Source: Candidatus Gastranaerophilales bacterium
GTDB lineage: Bacteria; Cyanobacteriota; Vampirovibrionia; Gastranaerophilales; Gastranaerophilaceae
Assembly: GCA_910587375.1 (NCBI GenBank)
Contig: CAJULR010000018.1
Coordinates: forward strand, 1-49,854
Length of the DNA: 49,854 nt
Direction of reading: 5' to 3'
Shown: positions 23,980 through 32,048 of the stretch, in pieces
Numbering within the stretch: the first letter of the stretch is position 1
Layout of the letters: every line of letters begins with the position of its first letter
Made by a program: the position numbers and the translations under genes
Notes under the pieces: generated by a model
Seen by the model: the letters and a program-made list of their open reading frames with translations, nothing else
What the model was told of the DNA's origin: nothing
Database searches by the model: none

Positions 23980-24801
23980 CTATTTTACAGGGACAAAAAA
24001 GCTAACCGCAACCTTCTTCTTTGTTCCCTGAAATTCAAGCCCGCCGCCCAAAGCAAGAGCGAGTTCTTTTGAAATATTAAGACCAATTCCAGCCCCCTCT
24101 TTTGCTTGAGGCGGCAACTTTTTTGCCTTCTGAAAAAGCCTGAACATTCTTTTGGCACCGTTTTTCTTAATAAAAGTTGTTGTGTTTTTAATTTCAAAAT
24201 GAAAAACTTCCTCTTCAACCCAGGAAACAAGGCTGATTTCGCCGCCATTTGCTGTATATTTTACAGCATTTGAAACAAGATTATATAAAATTTGATTAAA
24301 TTTTGTCTTATCTGATGTAACATTTGCCTGAATTAAGGCCAAATTAAGTTTGATATTTTTTCCCAAAAATTGCTCCTCAAAAGCCCTTGAAACATTTTCA
24401 ATTTCATCTTTAGTTTGAAATTTTTGCCTATTTAATATTATTTTTTCGTATTCAAACTTTGCACTTTCAATAACATCCAAAAGCAGAGATTTCAGCTGAA
24501 ACGCACTTATTTGAATGTTTTCGACATACCTTTTTAATTCATTTTGAAGAGAAGCAGAATTTTTGCACAGAAGCTCAGCGTAGGAAATAATGCAATTTAG
24601 CGGGTTTTTAAGTTCATGTGAAATATTTACCTTCGAAAGAAGCTTTACATTATGTTCTTTTGAAGAATTTTCAGGCACACTTTTGTGTTTTTCCACATTT
24701 TTAGGGTCGCTAAATTCTCCAAGGTCACTAAAGAGAAATTCCAAAATAGAATTGCATTCTTTCAGTTTCAAATTTCCAATCATAGCCTCAGTTTTTGTCA
24801 T
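23980..24801 (-). CDS. Soluble histidine kinase with degenerate ATP-lid motif
   Basis: The 273 residues have no membrane segment and no recognised sensor domain. The dimerisation domain has the H-box VNISHELKNPLNCIISYAE with H62 as the phosphorylation site. The ATPase domain has the N-box NQILYNLVSNAVKYT (N174, N178), an F-box-like MFRLFQKAK (219-227) and the G2 box GAGIGLNIS (236-244). The G1 box, normally DxGxG, reads IKNTTTFI at about 204-211, with neither the Asp nor the Gly. That Asp contacts adenine, so ATP use may be weak or altered. No response regulator is adjacent. AAGGT precedes the start. Confidence 0.85.
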   Translation of the reverse strand: MTKTEAMIGNLKLKECNSILEFLFSDLGEFSDPKNVEKHKSVPENSSKEHNVKLLSKVNISHELKNPLNCIISYAELLCKNSASLQNELKRYVENIQISAFQLKSLLLDVIESAKFEYEKIILNRQKFQTKDEIENVSRAFEEQFLGKNIKLNLALIQANVTSDKTKFNQILYNLVSNAVKYTANGGEISLVSWVEEEVFHFEIKNTTTFIKKNGAKRMFRLFQKAKKLPPQAKEGAGIGLNISKELALALGGGLEFQGTKKKVAVSFFVPVK

Positions 24802-25027
24802 ATTTTCTAACCTTACCTTCCATCATTAAAGTGTGCCTTAAAATTAAATATTTATACACTACCCTAAAGGGTAATTTGGGAGGCGACAAAATTTTAACTT
24901 TGAAAATAAAAATATATGCAGCAATTCAAAATGAGTTTCGTATACTTTTGTAACAAAAAACCGTAAAAACTAAAGGCAGCCCGCAAGTGTTACGATAAAT
25001 GTTTTATACGCAAAAAAGGTATCAATT

Positions 25028-26047
25028 ATGACATTTATTTCAGGCAACGGCAATGTTCAAAACAAAAACTTAGACCTCTTAAAAACAGGGTCCGAAACGG
25101 AAGCTGCAAAGAATTCCGGAATTGAATTTCTTTTTGACGGCACATCGGTTGAAACCGTGCCCAAAACAAAGCAGGAAATTTTAGATAAGAAAAAACGCAA
25201 TGACCAAACAAAATTAAACTATATGGACAGGATGAAGTTTTACACGGAAGGCCTGAAAGGAAAAACAACAAATGTACAATTAAACTATGAAGCGTTCAAA
25301 AATGCCGGTGCTAAAAACATTACAGGGCTTGCATTCAGCGCACTGAACAAAAGCAATATGGTTGTAAAAGGTGCTAACGCAAAAATTCAAGGGTTTTTCT
25401 CGAAGCTTATAAAATTAAACACAAGCGATGATATGGACCCAGAGAAAGTGCAGGAGAAATCAAAAACAATTGAAAAGAAAATTGAGGCCTTGATAAAAGA
25501 GGCTAATGCAAAACTCCAGCTTTTATCAGACATTTCAGATTCACTGTTTAAGGTTCACAAGCTTACGCTTGAGATGGGCATATTTAACATGCAAACGCAC
25601 GATATTCTTGATTTTATGAACAAAATGATTTCAGGAATAGACGAAGGCACAGACGATTTTTCAGACATTGAAAAAGAAATTTCAGAAGAAGAAAGCTTGC
25701 CGGAAGGCGCAAGCACCGCCACAACAAAAACAACGGAAAACAAAGAACTCAAAGACCTTCTTGAGGCCGAAGATGAAGATAAGCTTGATGAAAAATTGAA
25801 TGAAAAAATTTATGAAACAATGAACAATATCCTTGGGCCAAACACAACAGAAGAGCTTGAAAATAAAAAACTTGAAATTGCAGATAAAATTAACGAACTC
25901 ACAGAAAAACTGCAGAAAAACGATTTTGACGAAACGGAAGAATTTGCAAGGCAAAAGACAGAAATTGAATTAAATATGTACGTTTTTGAATTCAAAACCC
26001 TTGATTTTATTATAGGTAAAATTCAGGAATTTGCGCCAAAAGAATAG
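25028..26047 (+). CDS. Hypothetical coiled-coil protein
   Basis: A 339-residue protein I do not recognise. It has no signal peptide or membrane helix. Residues about 140-215 and 255-335 are Lys/Glu/Leu-rich and likely helical coiled coils, separated by an acidic Ser/Thr-rich stretch (about 205-235). The N-terminal 60 residues are polar with many Thr and Lys. AAAGG lies eight bases before the ATG. It is flanked by convergent or divergent genes and so stands alone. A structural or secreted effector-like role is possible, but there is no direct evidence. Confidence 0.7.
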   Translation: MTFISGNGNVQNKNLDLLKTGSETEAAKNSGIEFLFDGTSVETVPKTKQEILDKKKRNDQTKLNYMDRMKFYTEGLKGKTTNVQLNYEAFKNAGAKNITGLAFSALNKSNMVVKGANAKIQGFFSKLIKLNTSDDMDPEKVQEKSKTIEKKIEALIKEANAKLQLLSDISDSLFKVHKLTLEMGIFNMQTHDILDFMNKMISGIDEGTDDFSDIEKEISEEESLPEGASTATTKTTENKELKDLLEAEDEDKLDEKLNEKIYETMNNILGPNTTEELENKKLEIADKINELTEKLQKNDFDETEEFARQKTEIELNMYVFEFKTLDFIIGKIQEFAPKE

Positions 26048-26142
26048 CCAAGCTGTTTTTTCAAGGAAATGTAGCTGTAAATCTTGCAAGTTGCAATTTA
26101 AACCTATGTTTTTAAACGCACGGTTTTAAATTCCCGCCCGCG

Positions 26143-26883
26143 CTAATAATTGCTTGTATAAAATAAAAAGCCCATAAGAAGGTCTGCAAGCAGAAGATAA
26201 ATTGTGCACAAAATGGCAGATTTTGTGGTTGAATCACCCACATTTTTGGCGCCGCCCGTTGTGTTATAGCCGACCGTGGCGCAAACGGTTGAAATAATCG
26301 CACCAAAAATAAACCCTTTTAAAACGCTTATATAAATATCTTTTGTGTTAAACATAAGCCAAACGGAGTTCATATATCTATTTGGGTGCAGGCTGATTGA
26401 AAAATAAGATACGGCCATGCCCCCTATTATTCCTATAAATTCAGCCAAAATAACAACAAACATAACCCCAAAAGCGCCTGCAATAATTCTTGGAGCAAAA
26501 TAATATCCGATAGGGTTTACCCCCAAAACCTTCATGGCGTCTACCTGAGAGGTTACTTTCATGTTGGCAATTTGTGCTGTAATTGCAGTTCCTGCTCTTG
26601 CGCCTATAGCAAGGGCCGCAAAACCGGGGGCAAGCTCACGAACCAGGGCAACGGCCAAAAAACCGCCAATGTAATCTTCTGCCCCGCTCATTAAAAACTG
26701 TTTTGAAACCTGAAGTGCAATTACAGAAGAGGCAATCATAACAATCATTAAGGATATCCCTAAAGAATCGAAGCCTATTTTTGCCGCCTGGGACACAACG
26801 CTTTTAAAGGTGACGTTGCCTTTAAAAGTATATTTAAGCGCCTCCGCAAAATTTTGTACACATTGCCCTAAAAATGTAATCAT
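26143..26883 (-). CDS. mlaE: MlaE/YrbE-family ABC transporter permease
   Basis: An inner-membrane permease of phospholipid transport systems that link inner and outer membranes. The 246 residues have about six membrane helices and the family core ALVRELAPGFAALAIGARAG, TAQIANMKVTSQVDAMKVLG and PRIIAG. The ATPase (MlaF) and substrate-binding (MlaD) partners are not next to it, so it is an orphan in this window. A -10-like TAAAAT (26890-26895) ends six bases before the ATG and no ribosome site is present, suggesting a leaderless mRNA. Confidence 0.9.
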   Translation of the reverse strand: MITFLGQCVQNFAEALKYTFKGNVTFKSVVSQAAKIGFDSLGISLMIVMIASSVIALQVSKQFLMSGAEDYIGGFLAVALVRELAPGFAALAIGARAGTAITAQIANMKVTSQVDAMKVLGVNPIGYYFAPRIIAGAFGVMFVVILAEFIGIIGGMAVSYFSISLHPNRYMNSVWLMFNTKDIYISVLKGFIFGAIISTVCATVGYNTTGGAKNVGDSTTKSAILCTIYLLLADLLMGFLFYTSNY

Positions 26884-26889
26884 AGAAAA

Positions 26890-26895
26890 ATTTTA
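26890..26895 (-). promoter_or_regulatory. -10 box six bases before mlaE (probable leaderless mRNA)
   Basis: The minus strand reads GATAAAAT; TAAAAT ends six bases before the mlaE ATG. The intergenic gap to the divergent glycosyltransferase gene is 81 bases. Confidence 0.4.
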
Positions 26896-26952
26896 TCATA
26901 AAATTATCGCAAAATATCGTAAAGAAAGCTGGATTTTTAATACTTTTTTATT

Positions 26953-26958
26953 TAAAAT
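26953..26958 (+). promoter_or_regulatory. -10 box six bases before the glycosyltransferase gene
   Basis: TAAAAT ends six bases before the ATG at 26965. The bases between (AGGGCA) could also act as a weak ribosome site if transcription started further upstream. Confidence 0.35.
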
Positions 26959-26964
26959 AGGGCA

Positions 26965-28545
26965 ATGCTAGTGATAAATCTTATACTGTTTTTATTATTT
27001 TTATACCTTATTTTTTATTGCATATACCTTTTTACGCTCAATTTCAAGGCTTTTTGGAGAAAAGGCTTTCTTAAAAATGAGCATTATATGCAGCAGATGA
27101 ATTTAAAAGAAAACAAGCTCTGCGTTGTCATTTGGGCAAACAATAAACACAAAAGATTAAGAGAGCTTTTGGAGTCTTTAAATAATCAAACGTATTCAAA
27201 ACAAAACTATTCCGTGCACGTTGTGGTTCAAAGAGAAAAAGATTCTGTTAATTTTCTTCCAGAATGCGTTTATGGCGCTATTATCCACTACATTGAAAAC
27301 CCGGAATTCTTTTCAAAAGACAAAGCAATTTCTGTTTTTGTTGAAAAACTTTTGCCCGAAAATAAATTTGACGCGTTTGTATTTTTAGGCGCAGACAGGG
27401 TTGTGGGGGAAAATTACTTAGAAGCTGTTAATAAAAATATTTATGAAGATTCAACCGTTTTAACAGGAAGGCTTGAAGTTAGAACATCTTCAAAGAGCAT
27501 GCTCTATCAGCTTAAATATAAAATTTTGAACGCAAAACAGCACTTTGTGAATAATACGGTTAATATTTCAAGAAGAATGTTTGAACTGGCGCAGGTGATT
27601 GACGGCAACAATTGCGCTATGACGGCAGATGTTTTAGAAAAAACCGGCCGCGTTTGCTTTGAAACAAGAAACGATGAATTAAAGTATTCACTTTTCCTTG
27701 CAAGCAACAACTTAAAACCCATGTACTGCCCGTTTATGGCTTCAAGCGTGGATGTTGAAAACTTTGACGCAAGCACGGCAAACCTGTCTTCAAGATATTC
27801 TCTTTTTAAATATTACCTTCCCCTTTTGCATAAAAAACCGTGGTATTTTATAGAATTTGTATTTTCAACCCTAAAGCCCGGCGCGCTTTTTGCACTAATT
27901 GTTTACGGAGCACTTTTATACTCTTCATTTACATTCTTATCAGGAATTGGTTTAAGATATATTTTACACCTTGGCATTCTTGCCCTCTTTAGCACGGCAA
28001 CAGGCATTTTGGCTTCAAGCCTTGGGCCGAGGTCTTTAGCATATTTAATGTTATACCCGTTTTGTTCTTTTATGTTGAACTTTAAGGTTGTAACAAAGAA
28101 AATTTCTCTTAAAGGAATACAAAAACAGATACACGAGGATGAAAACGTAAATTCAGCAACGGTAAATTCCATCGTTTCAGACGGCAGAAAAGATTTAATC
28201 TGCAAGCTGGATTTGGTTTCTGAAGATGGCATGAGAAAAGTTGTTTTCAGATTTAAAAAAAGAAGGTTTGTGTCTGACGCGCATTTAAGAATGTATGACG
28301 CGATGGAAGACATTTCAAGAAAGTTAAAAAGCAAAGGGTTCATTTTAAAAGTTTGCCAAAACTGCGGCCACTTTGAATCTTGCCCGGACGGAACAATTGA
28401 CTTACTTAAGGGCGTGTGCAAAATAAAAGGAAACCCGGACCATCCTGAAACTGCCGTACAGACCTTGATTTGGAACACATGTTCAGGGTTTATGCCACAA
28501 AAAATTTCAAACATAATTAACGACATGGCAAACAAGAATAAATAA
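26965..28545 (+). CDS. Membrane glycosyltransferase family 2-like protein with C-terminal Cys cluster
   Basis: The 526 residues have an N-terminal membrane anchor (about 2-25), a GT2-like nucleotide-sugar fold (CVVIWANNKHKRLRELLESL, then FDAFVFLGADRVVGENYL) and two to three membrane helices at about 300-375. The last 150 residues are a separate domain with Cys at 464, 467, 473, 485 and 506 (CQNCGHF, C in LLKGVCKIKG, IWNTCSGF). The spacing suggests a metal site or Fe-S centre; I do not know this domain. The GT2 acceptor is unknown. It is 11 bases before an acyltransferase gene, so the pair probably builds or decorates an envelope glycan. Confidence 0.75.
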   Translation: MLVINLILFLLFLYLIFYCIYLFTLNFKAFWRKGFLKNEHYMQQMNLKENKLCVVIWANNKHKRLRELLESLNNQTYSKQNYSVHVVVQREKDSVNFLPECVYGAIIHYIENPEFFSKDKAISVFVEKLLPENKFDAFVFLGADRVVGENYLEAVNKNIYEDSTVLTGRLEVRTSSKSMLYQLKYKILNAKQHFVNNTVNISRRMFELAQVIDGNNCAMTADVLEKTGRVCFETRNDELKYSLFLASNNLKPMYCPFMASSVDVENFDASTANLSSRYSLFKYYLPLLHKKPWYFIEFVFSTLKPGALFALIVYGALLYSSFTFLSGIGLRYILHLGILALFSTATGILASSLGPRSLAYLMLYPFCSFMLNFKVVTKKISLKGIQKQIHEDENVNSATVNSIVSDGRKDLICKLDLVSEDGMRKVVFRFKKRRFVSDAHLRMYDAMEDISRKLKSKGFILKVCQNCGHFESCPDGTIDLLKGVCKIKGNPDHPETAVQTLIWNTCSGFMPQKISNIINDMANKNK

Positions 28546-28556
28546 GGCAAAAGGTA

Positions 28557-29636
28557 ATGAAATCGGACGTTTCTATTACCCTTCCAAAGTTAAATAACGT
28601 TGAATCATTGAGATTTATATTCTCACTGATGATTGTATATATGCATTTTACGCATGAACCTGCAGTTAAGGCTTTATATTTAATTCAAAGTTTTAACAAT
28701 GAAAAATTGTATCTTATAGTTGAATTTTTCTTTATAATTGCAGGGTTCTTTCTTTTTCACACGTTTAAAAACAAAGAACAAGGCTGGACAGATTTTGTAA
28801 AAAAGAAAATTTTAAGGCTTTGGCCGGCCCTTGCCTGTTTTGGTGTGGTTTCAATAATTTTGCGCTGTTTTGGAATGGAGTGCACCTATATTGGGCTTGA
28901 TATTCAAATAATTAATATGATGTTTTTGCAAGGCATAGGGGTGACACCTGGGCATTACGGCTTTAATTGGTTTGTTTCTGCCTATTTTTGGGCAATTATA
29001 TTTTATTTTTACATATTAAAAAATTTCAATACCAAATATGCAAATTTAATAATTGCACTTTGCGTTTATTTTTCACTTGTTGGAAATTTAAACCACTCAG
29101 ATTTTACACTTGCAAAGATAGATACATATAACACCTTTTTAAGCGCAGGGCTGCTTCGTGCCATAACAGGAATTGGAATAGGATATTTTGTGGGAATATT
29201 TTACGATAAAATAAAGGAGCGTTTTTGCAAAGAAGGTCATAATAGTTTGAAAACTTTTGTTTTATGTTCAATGACAGAAATTCTCTGCTCTTTCTTTTTA
29301 ATTAAAAATCTTCTTTTGAAACACACTGAAAAAAATGCGTTGATTTTCATTGTTGCATTTTTAATTTTATTTTTTATGTTCCTTTTGAAAAAAGGGGTTA
29401 TATCGAAGATACTTGATAATAAATATTTGGCGTTTTTTGGAAAATATTCTTATTCAATTTATGTAATGCAGGCTGCAAGCTTTTGTTTACTTCGTTTTTC
29501 GCTTTGGAAAATGCCATATTTTATAGTGCATACAAATATTTTAACAGGCGCCACACTTGCCTTTGCGACAATTTTAGGCATATTAACTTATCATTTAATA
29601 GAAAAACCTGCTGCAAAATATTTTAACCACGCTTGA
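28557..29636 (+). CDS. Acyltransferase family 3 membrane protein
   Basis: A 359-residue polytopic membrane protein with about ten helices. The N-terminal NVESLRFIFSLMIVYMHFTHE contains the conserved Arg and His of acyltransferase family 3; FFFIIAGFFLFHTF and the FVKKKILRLWPALA motif follow. These enzymes O-acetylate or acylate polysaccharides, peptidoglycan or lipids across the membrane. AAAGG lies before the ATG. The gene is 11 bases downstream of the glycosyltransferase and likely co-transcribed with it. Confidence 0.87.
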   Translation: MKSDVSITLPKLNNVESLRFIFSLMIVYMHFTHEPAVKALYLIQSFNNEKLYLIVEFFFIIAGFFLFHTFKNKEQGWTDFVKKKILRLWPALACFGVVSIILRCFGMECTYIGLDIQIINMMFLQGIGVTPGHYGFNWFVSAYFWAIIFYFYILKNFNTKYANLIIALCVYFSLVGNLNHSDFTLAKIDTYNTFLSAGLLRAITGIGIGYFVGIFYDKIKERFCKEGHNSLKTFVLCSMTEILCSFFLIKNLLLKHTEKNALIFIVAFLILFFMFLLKKGVISKILDNKYLAFFGKYSYSIYVMQAASFCLLRFSLWKMPYFIVHTNILTGATLAFATILGILTYHLIEKPAAKYFNHA

Positions 29637-29980
29637 TAATATAACAAACAAGAATATGCCTGCAATACAACCTAAATCCAAGCGTTTAACAAGCTTTCAA
29701 GTGTTGAACTAAACATCAATACTTTTTTGAAATTTAAAAGCATACGAAAGGCTGAAGGAGCTATGGAGCGACCATTAAGTTTTAATTTGGAATTTATGTG
29801 GAGATTTAAATTAGCTTAAGCGGAATAGCGACTTGAAGCAACTTGAAGCTTTATAAATTTTAAAAAAGATGGGACTATGAACCCCGTTCTTTTCTCTCTT
29901 ACTCCTCGCCTTATACGGGCACAACAAAAACTCAACGTTTTTGTTTATCGCCCTAGGCTGCGGTGCGCTTTTTGGTTCCG

Positions 29981-30015
29981 TTTTTCTTTTCTTGCGTGGG
30001 TCAAGAAAAGAAAAA
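29981..30015. repeat. 14-bp perfect palindromic repeat
   Basis: TTTTTCTTTTCTTG (29981-29994) and CAAGAAAAGAAAAA (30002-30015) are exact inverted copies around CGTGGGT. Similar 'TTTCTTTTCTTG' palindromes are widely dispersed in bacterial genomes, so this is probably one copy of a mobile palindromic element. Confidence 0.7.
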
Positions 30016-30064
30016 TGAACGCTCAAGGGAAAGGGGAATTAAGTTTAGGTTCCAAAACAATGAG

Positions 30065-30085
30065 ATCCTGAAACAAGTTCAGGAT
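30065..30085. repeat. REP-like palindrome (ATCCTGAA...TTCAGGAT)
   Basis: ATCCTGAA (30065-30072) and TTCAGGAT (30078-30085) surround ACAAG, followed by GACA. This 'CCTGAAACAAGTTCAGGATGACA'-type unit is a well-known small dispersed repeat of many bacterial genomes. Confidence 0.7.
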
Positions 30086-30188
30086 GACAAAGTCCTTTCA
30101 GCGACATTAGTTTCTGGATTGCTTCGTCGCTGTCGCAACGCTTGCATGACGGTGGTCAATCTAAATCTCCACCCCTAGGCTACAAATG

Positions 30189-30223
30189 ACAAAAAGCCGC
30201 TTTGATTTCTCACAAAGCGGCTT
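30189..30223 (-). terminator. Rho-independent terminator of the ycf23-like gene
   Basis: A perfect 11-bp stem (30194-30204 with 30213-30223) is followed on the minus strand by five T. It begins 20 bases after the stop codon at 30244. Confidence 0.85.
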
Positions 30224-30243
30224 AAATTTTATTAAAACAAAAC

Positions 30244-31029
30244 CTATCTCATTAAAAGATGTTGGTTTGTTTCGTAGATATCTCTTCTGAAAGCGTCCCT
30301 GTATGCAATGGCGCCAACAACTTTTCTAACAGCTGAAATCATTGCAATTTGGGTTTGCTGTTTGTTTACTGCGGAACCTACGCCAACTGCACTTGCGCCT
30401 GCAGCGAATGCCAAAGGAGCAGTGTCTGCATTAACGCCTGAAGCTGTCATAACAGGAATCCCAACGTGTCTTGCAATTTCCATGGTGTTTGAAATTGTTA
30501 CTTTTGCAAGGTTTAAAAATTCCTGAGCGCTTTTTGCTTTTTGAATTGCGCCGGCTTTGCTGCCTTCTGTTTGAATCATATCAATTCCAAGAAGCTCAAG
30601 CTTTTTAGAAAGCTCAATTTGTTCTTCAACAGGAATGTTTCCAGGAACTGTCACACAAGTGAAAACACCGTTTGGTGTTAAAGTTAATGTTTCAAGAGCA
30701 ATTTCATAAACATCATCTGCGCCAAACTCAAGCCCTTTTTTATAAAGAGCGTCAAAATTTCCGATTTCAATAGCGTCTGCGCCCCATTGAACAGCTTTTG
30801 CAAGCTTGAATGGTTCAACAGAAGATACAAAAACAGGAAGCTTTGTGTTTTGTTTTGCGACTTTGATAACTTCTTCGCTTGCAGCAACGTCAACAGCACT
30901 TGCTAAACCAAGCTGTGCAGCTTTCGCAACGTCCCTAACACTGTCAAGATTGTAATTATCAATGCCGGCAATGATTTTTACGGCTCTTTTTTCTCTTAGA
31001 TGTCTTTTAAAAACCTCAATATTTCTCAT
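30244..31029 (-). CDS. ycf23: Ycf23/DUF561 family protein
   Basis: A predicted TIM-barrel protein of the Ycf23 (DUF561) family, known from cyanobacteria and plastids; its function is unknown. The 261 residues show KIIAGIDNYNLDSV, AVDVAAS, LPVFVSSVEPFKLAKAV, GADAIEIGNFDALY, IDMIQTEGSKAG, IPVMTASGVNADTAPLA and GASAVGVGSAVNK, which follow the family pattern. The start at 31029 is chosen because AAGGAAG lies just upstream; a longer frame to 31086 would cover the promoter. The gene is a single unit with a good promoter and terminator. Confidence 0.82.
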   Translation of the reverse strand: MRNIEVFKRHLREKRAVKIIAGIDNYNLDSVRDVAKAAQLGLASAVDVAASEEVIKVAKQNTKLPVFVSSVEPFKLAKAVQWGADAIEIGNFDALYKKGLEFGADDVYEIALETLTLTPNGVFTCVTVPGNIPVEEQIELSKKLELLGIDMIQTEGSKAGAIQKAKSAQEFLNLAKVTISNTMEIARHVGIPVMTASGVNADTAPLAFAAGASAVGVGSAVNKQQTQIAMISAVRKVVGAIAYRDAFRRDIYETNQHLLMR

Positions 31030-31057
31030 TTCTCTTCCTTTCGTAAAAGTTACAAGA

Positions 31058-31086
31058 ATTATAACACACTTAAACACTTGGAGCAA
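31058..31086 (-). promoter_or_regulatory. Promoter of the ycf23-like gene
   Basis: Minus strand: -35 TTGCTC (31081-31086), 17-base spacer, perfect -10 TATAAT (31058-31063), 28 bases before the ATG at 31029. Confidence 0.7.
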
Positions 31087-31146
31087 TTCAATTTTAATGT
31101 TTAAGATGTTTTAATTTAAATGCATATAAATTCGGAGTATTATTGA

Positions 31147-31884
31147 ATGTACAAAACATTGAGAAGATATTTTTTGCTTTTATTTTTGTTTATATTTGTA
31201 AATTTTTCCATGCCCGCTGTTGATATGTTTCAAAACATAGTTCCCAAAGCGTCTGCGGCACAAAACACAGAAGAAGGTATATTTACAAAAATTTATGAAA
31301 GAATTACCCCTGCAATTGTTGCAATTGACGCACAGTTGGATGAAGGTGTTTCATCAGGCACAGGTTGCGTTATAGATTCAAAAGGGGCAATTTTAACAAG
31401 TTCCCATGTTATAAGCAAGGCAAAAAACATTGAAGTAACAACGGCAAACGGACAAAGCTACAAAGGCGAAGTGGTTGCTGTTTTAAAGGATAAAAACGAC
31501 CTTGCAATCATAAAAATTAACCCCAAAAATCCGCTTCCTGTGATTTCTTTTGGAAACAGCGAAAATATAAAAGTGGGGCAAAGAGTGCTTGCAATAGGAA
31601 ACCCTTTTGGCTTCAGAGGAACTCTCACAACGGGGATAATTTCAAGGATTGATTATCAAAGGAAAAAAATTCAAACTGACGCTGCGATAAACCCCGGGTG
31701 CTCCGGCGGACCGTTGTTAAATTTAGATGGGGAAGTTATCGGAATAAACCAATCTATTTATAACCCGGATAACAACAGATCAAACATTGGAATAGGCTTT
31801 GCAGTGCCTGTAAATTACGCAAAAGATTTTATAAGCCTCACAAAATCAAAAATGGCGTCAGCAGGGACAAGCAGACGGAGATGA
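31147..31884 (+). CDS. Secreted trypsin-like (HtrA/DegP-type) serine protease without PDZ domain
   Basis: The 245 residues begin with a signal peptide or anchor (about 1-38, ending ASA). The protease fold has the triad H87 (LTSSHVIS), D118 (KNDLAIIKI) and S186 (INPGCSGGPL). Family members usually read NPGNSGGPL; here Asn is Cys (C185). Full HtrA proteins have one or two PDZ domains; this one stops just after the protease domain (IGFAVPVNYAKDFI), so it cannot use PDZ sensing. It should act in the periplasm. GGAG precedes the start. Confidence 0.88.
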   Translation: MYKTLRRYFLLLFLFIFVNFSMPAVDMFQNIVPKASAAQNTEEGIFTKIYERITPAIVAIDAQLDEGVSSGTGCVIDSKGAILTSSHVISKAKNIEVTTANGQSYKGEVVAVLKDKNDLAIIKINPKNPLPVISFGNSENIKVGQRVLAIGNPFGFRGTLTTGIISRIDYQRKKIQTDAAINPGCSGGPLLNLDGEVIGINQSIYNPDNNRSNIGIGFAVPVNYAKDFISLTKSKMASAGTSRRR

Positions 31885-31916
31885 CTAAAAATACCGCTTC
31901 GAAACATCTTAAGCGG
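31885..31916 (-). terminator. Terminator of the small membrane-protein pair (copy 1)
   Basis: CCGCTT (31894-31899) pairs with AAGCGG (31911-31916); the minus strand then reads TATTTTTAG. It follows the 34-residue gene by 13 bases and may also stop the convergent protease transcript. Confidence 0.5.
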
Positions 31917-31928
31917 AAGGATTATTTC

Positions 31929-32033
31929 CTAATCGTGTTTTGAAGCTTTACTAATAACACGTTCGCCCCATAATAAGACTGCACAAAACATTATTATAAA
32001 AACTGTATTCAAAATATTGACACTTGTATCCAT
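31929..32033 (-). CDS. 34-residue single-pass membrane protein (pair 1, second gene)
   Basis: A very short frame: MDTSVNILNTVF..., one membrane helix at about residues 8-23, then a basic tail (RVISKASKHD). AAAGGA lies ten bases before the ATG, which is 15 bases after the stop of the two-helix gene at 32049-32282. The same arrangement recurs at 47877-48005, which is the main evidence that it is real. I know of no family for it. Confidence 0.6.
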   Translation of the reverse strand: MDTSVNILNTVFIIMFCAVLLWGERVISKASKHD

Positions 32034-32048
32034 AGAAGTTTTATCCTT

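Larger units (their letters stand above)
29637..30186. other. Non-coding mosaic of palindromic repeats
   Basis: No gene is supported across 550 bases. It holds a 10-base tandem repeat AACTTGAAGC (about 29830-29850), a perfect 14-bp palindrome at 29981-30015, a REP-like palindrome at 30065-30085 and a decayed stretch at 30116-30156 (TGGATTGCTTCGTCGCTGTC followed by TGCATGACGG) that resembles the end of a common dispersed repeat. Confidence 0.5.

Noticed and set aside
29877..30178. Short plus-strand frames in the repeat-rich gap
   Set aside because: They run through palindromic repeats, have no ribosome sites and no recognisable protein pattern.
31030..31086. Longer N-terminus for the ycf23-like protein
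   Set aside because: The extra codons cover the -10 and -35 boxes; a good ribosome site supports the start at 31029.
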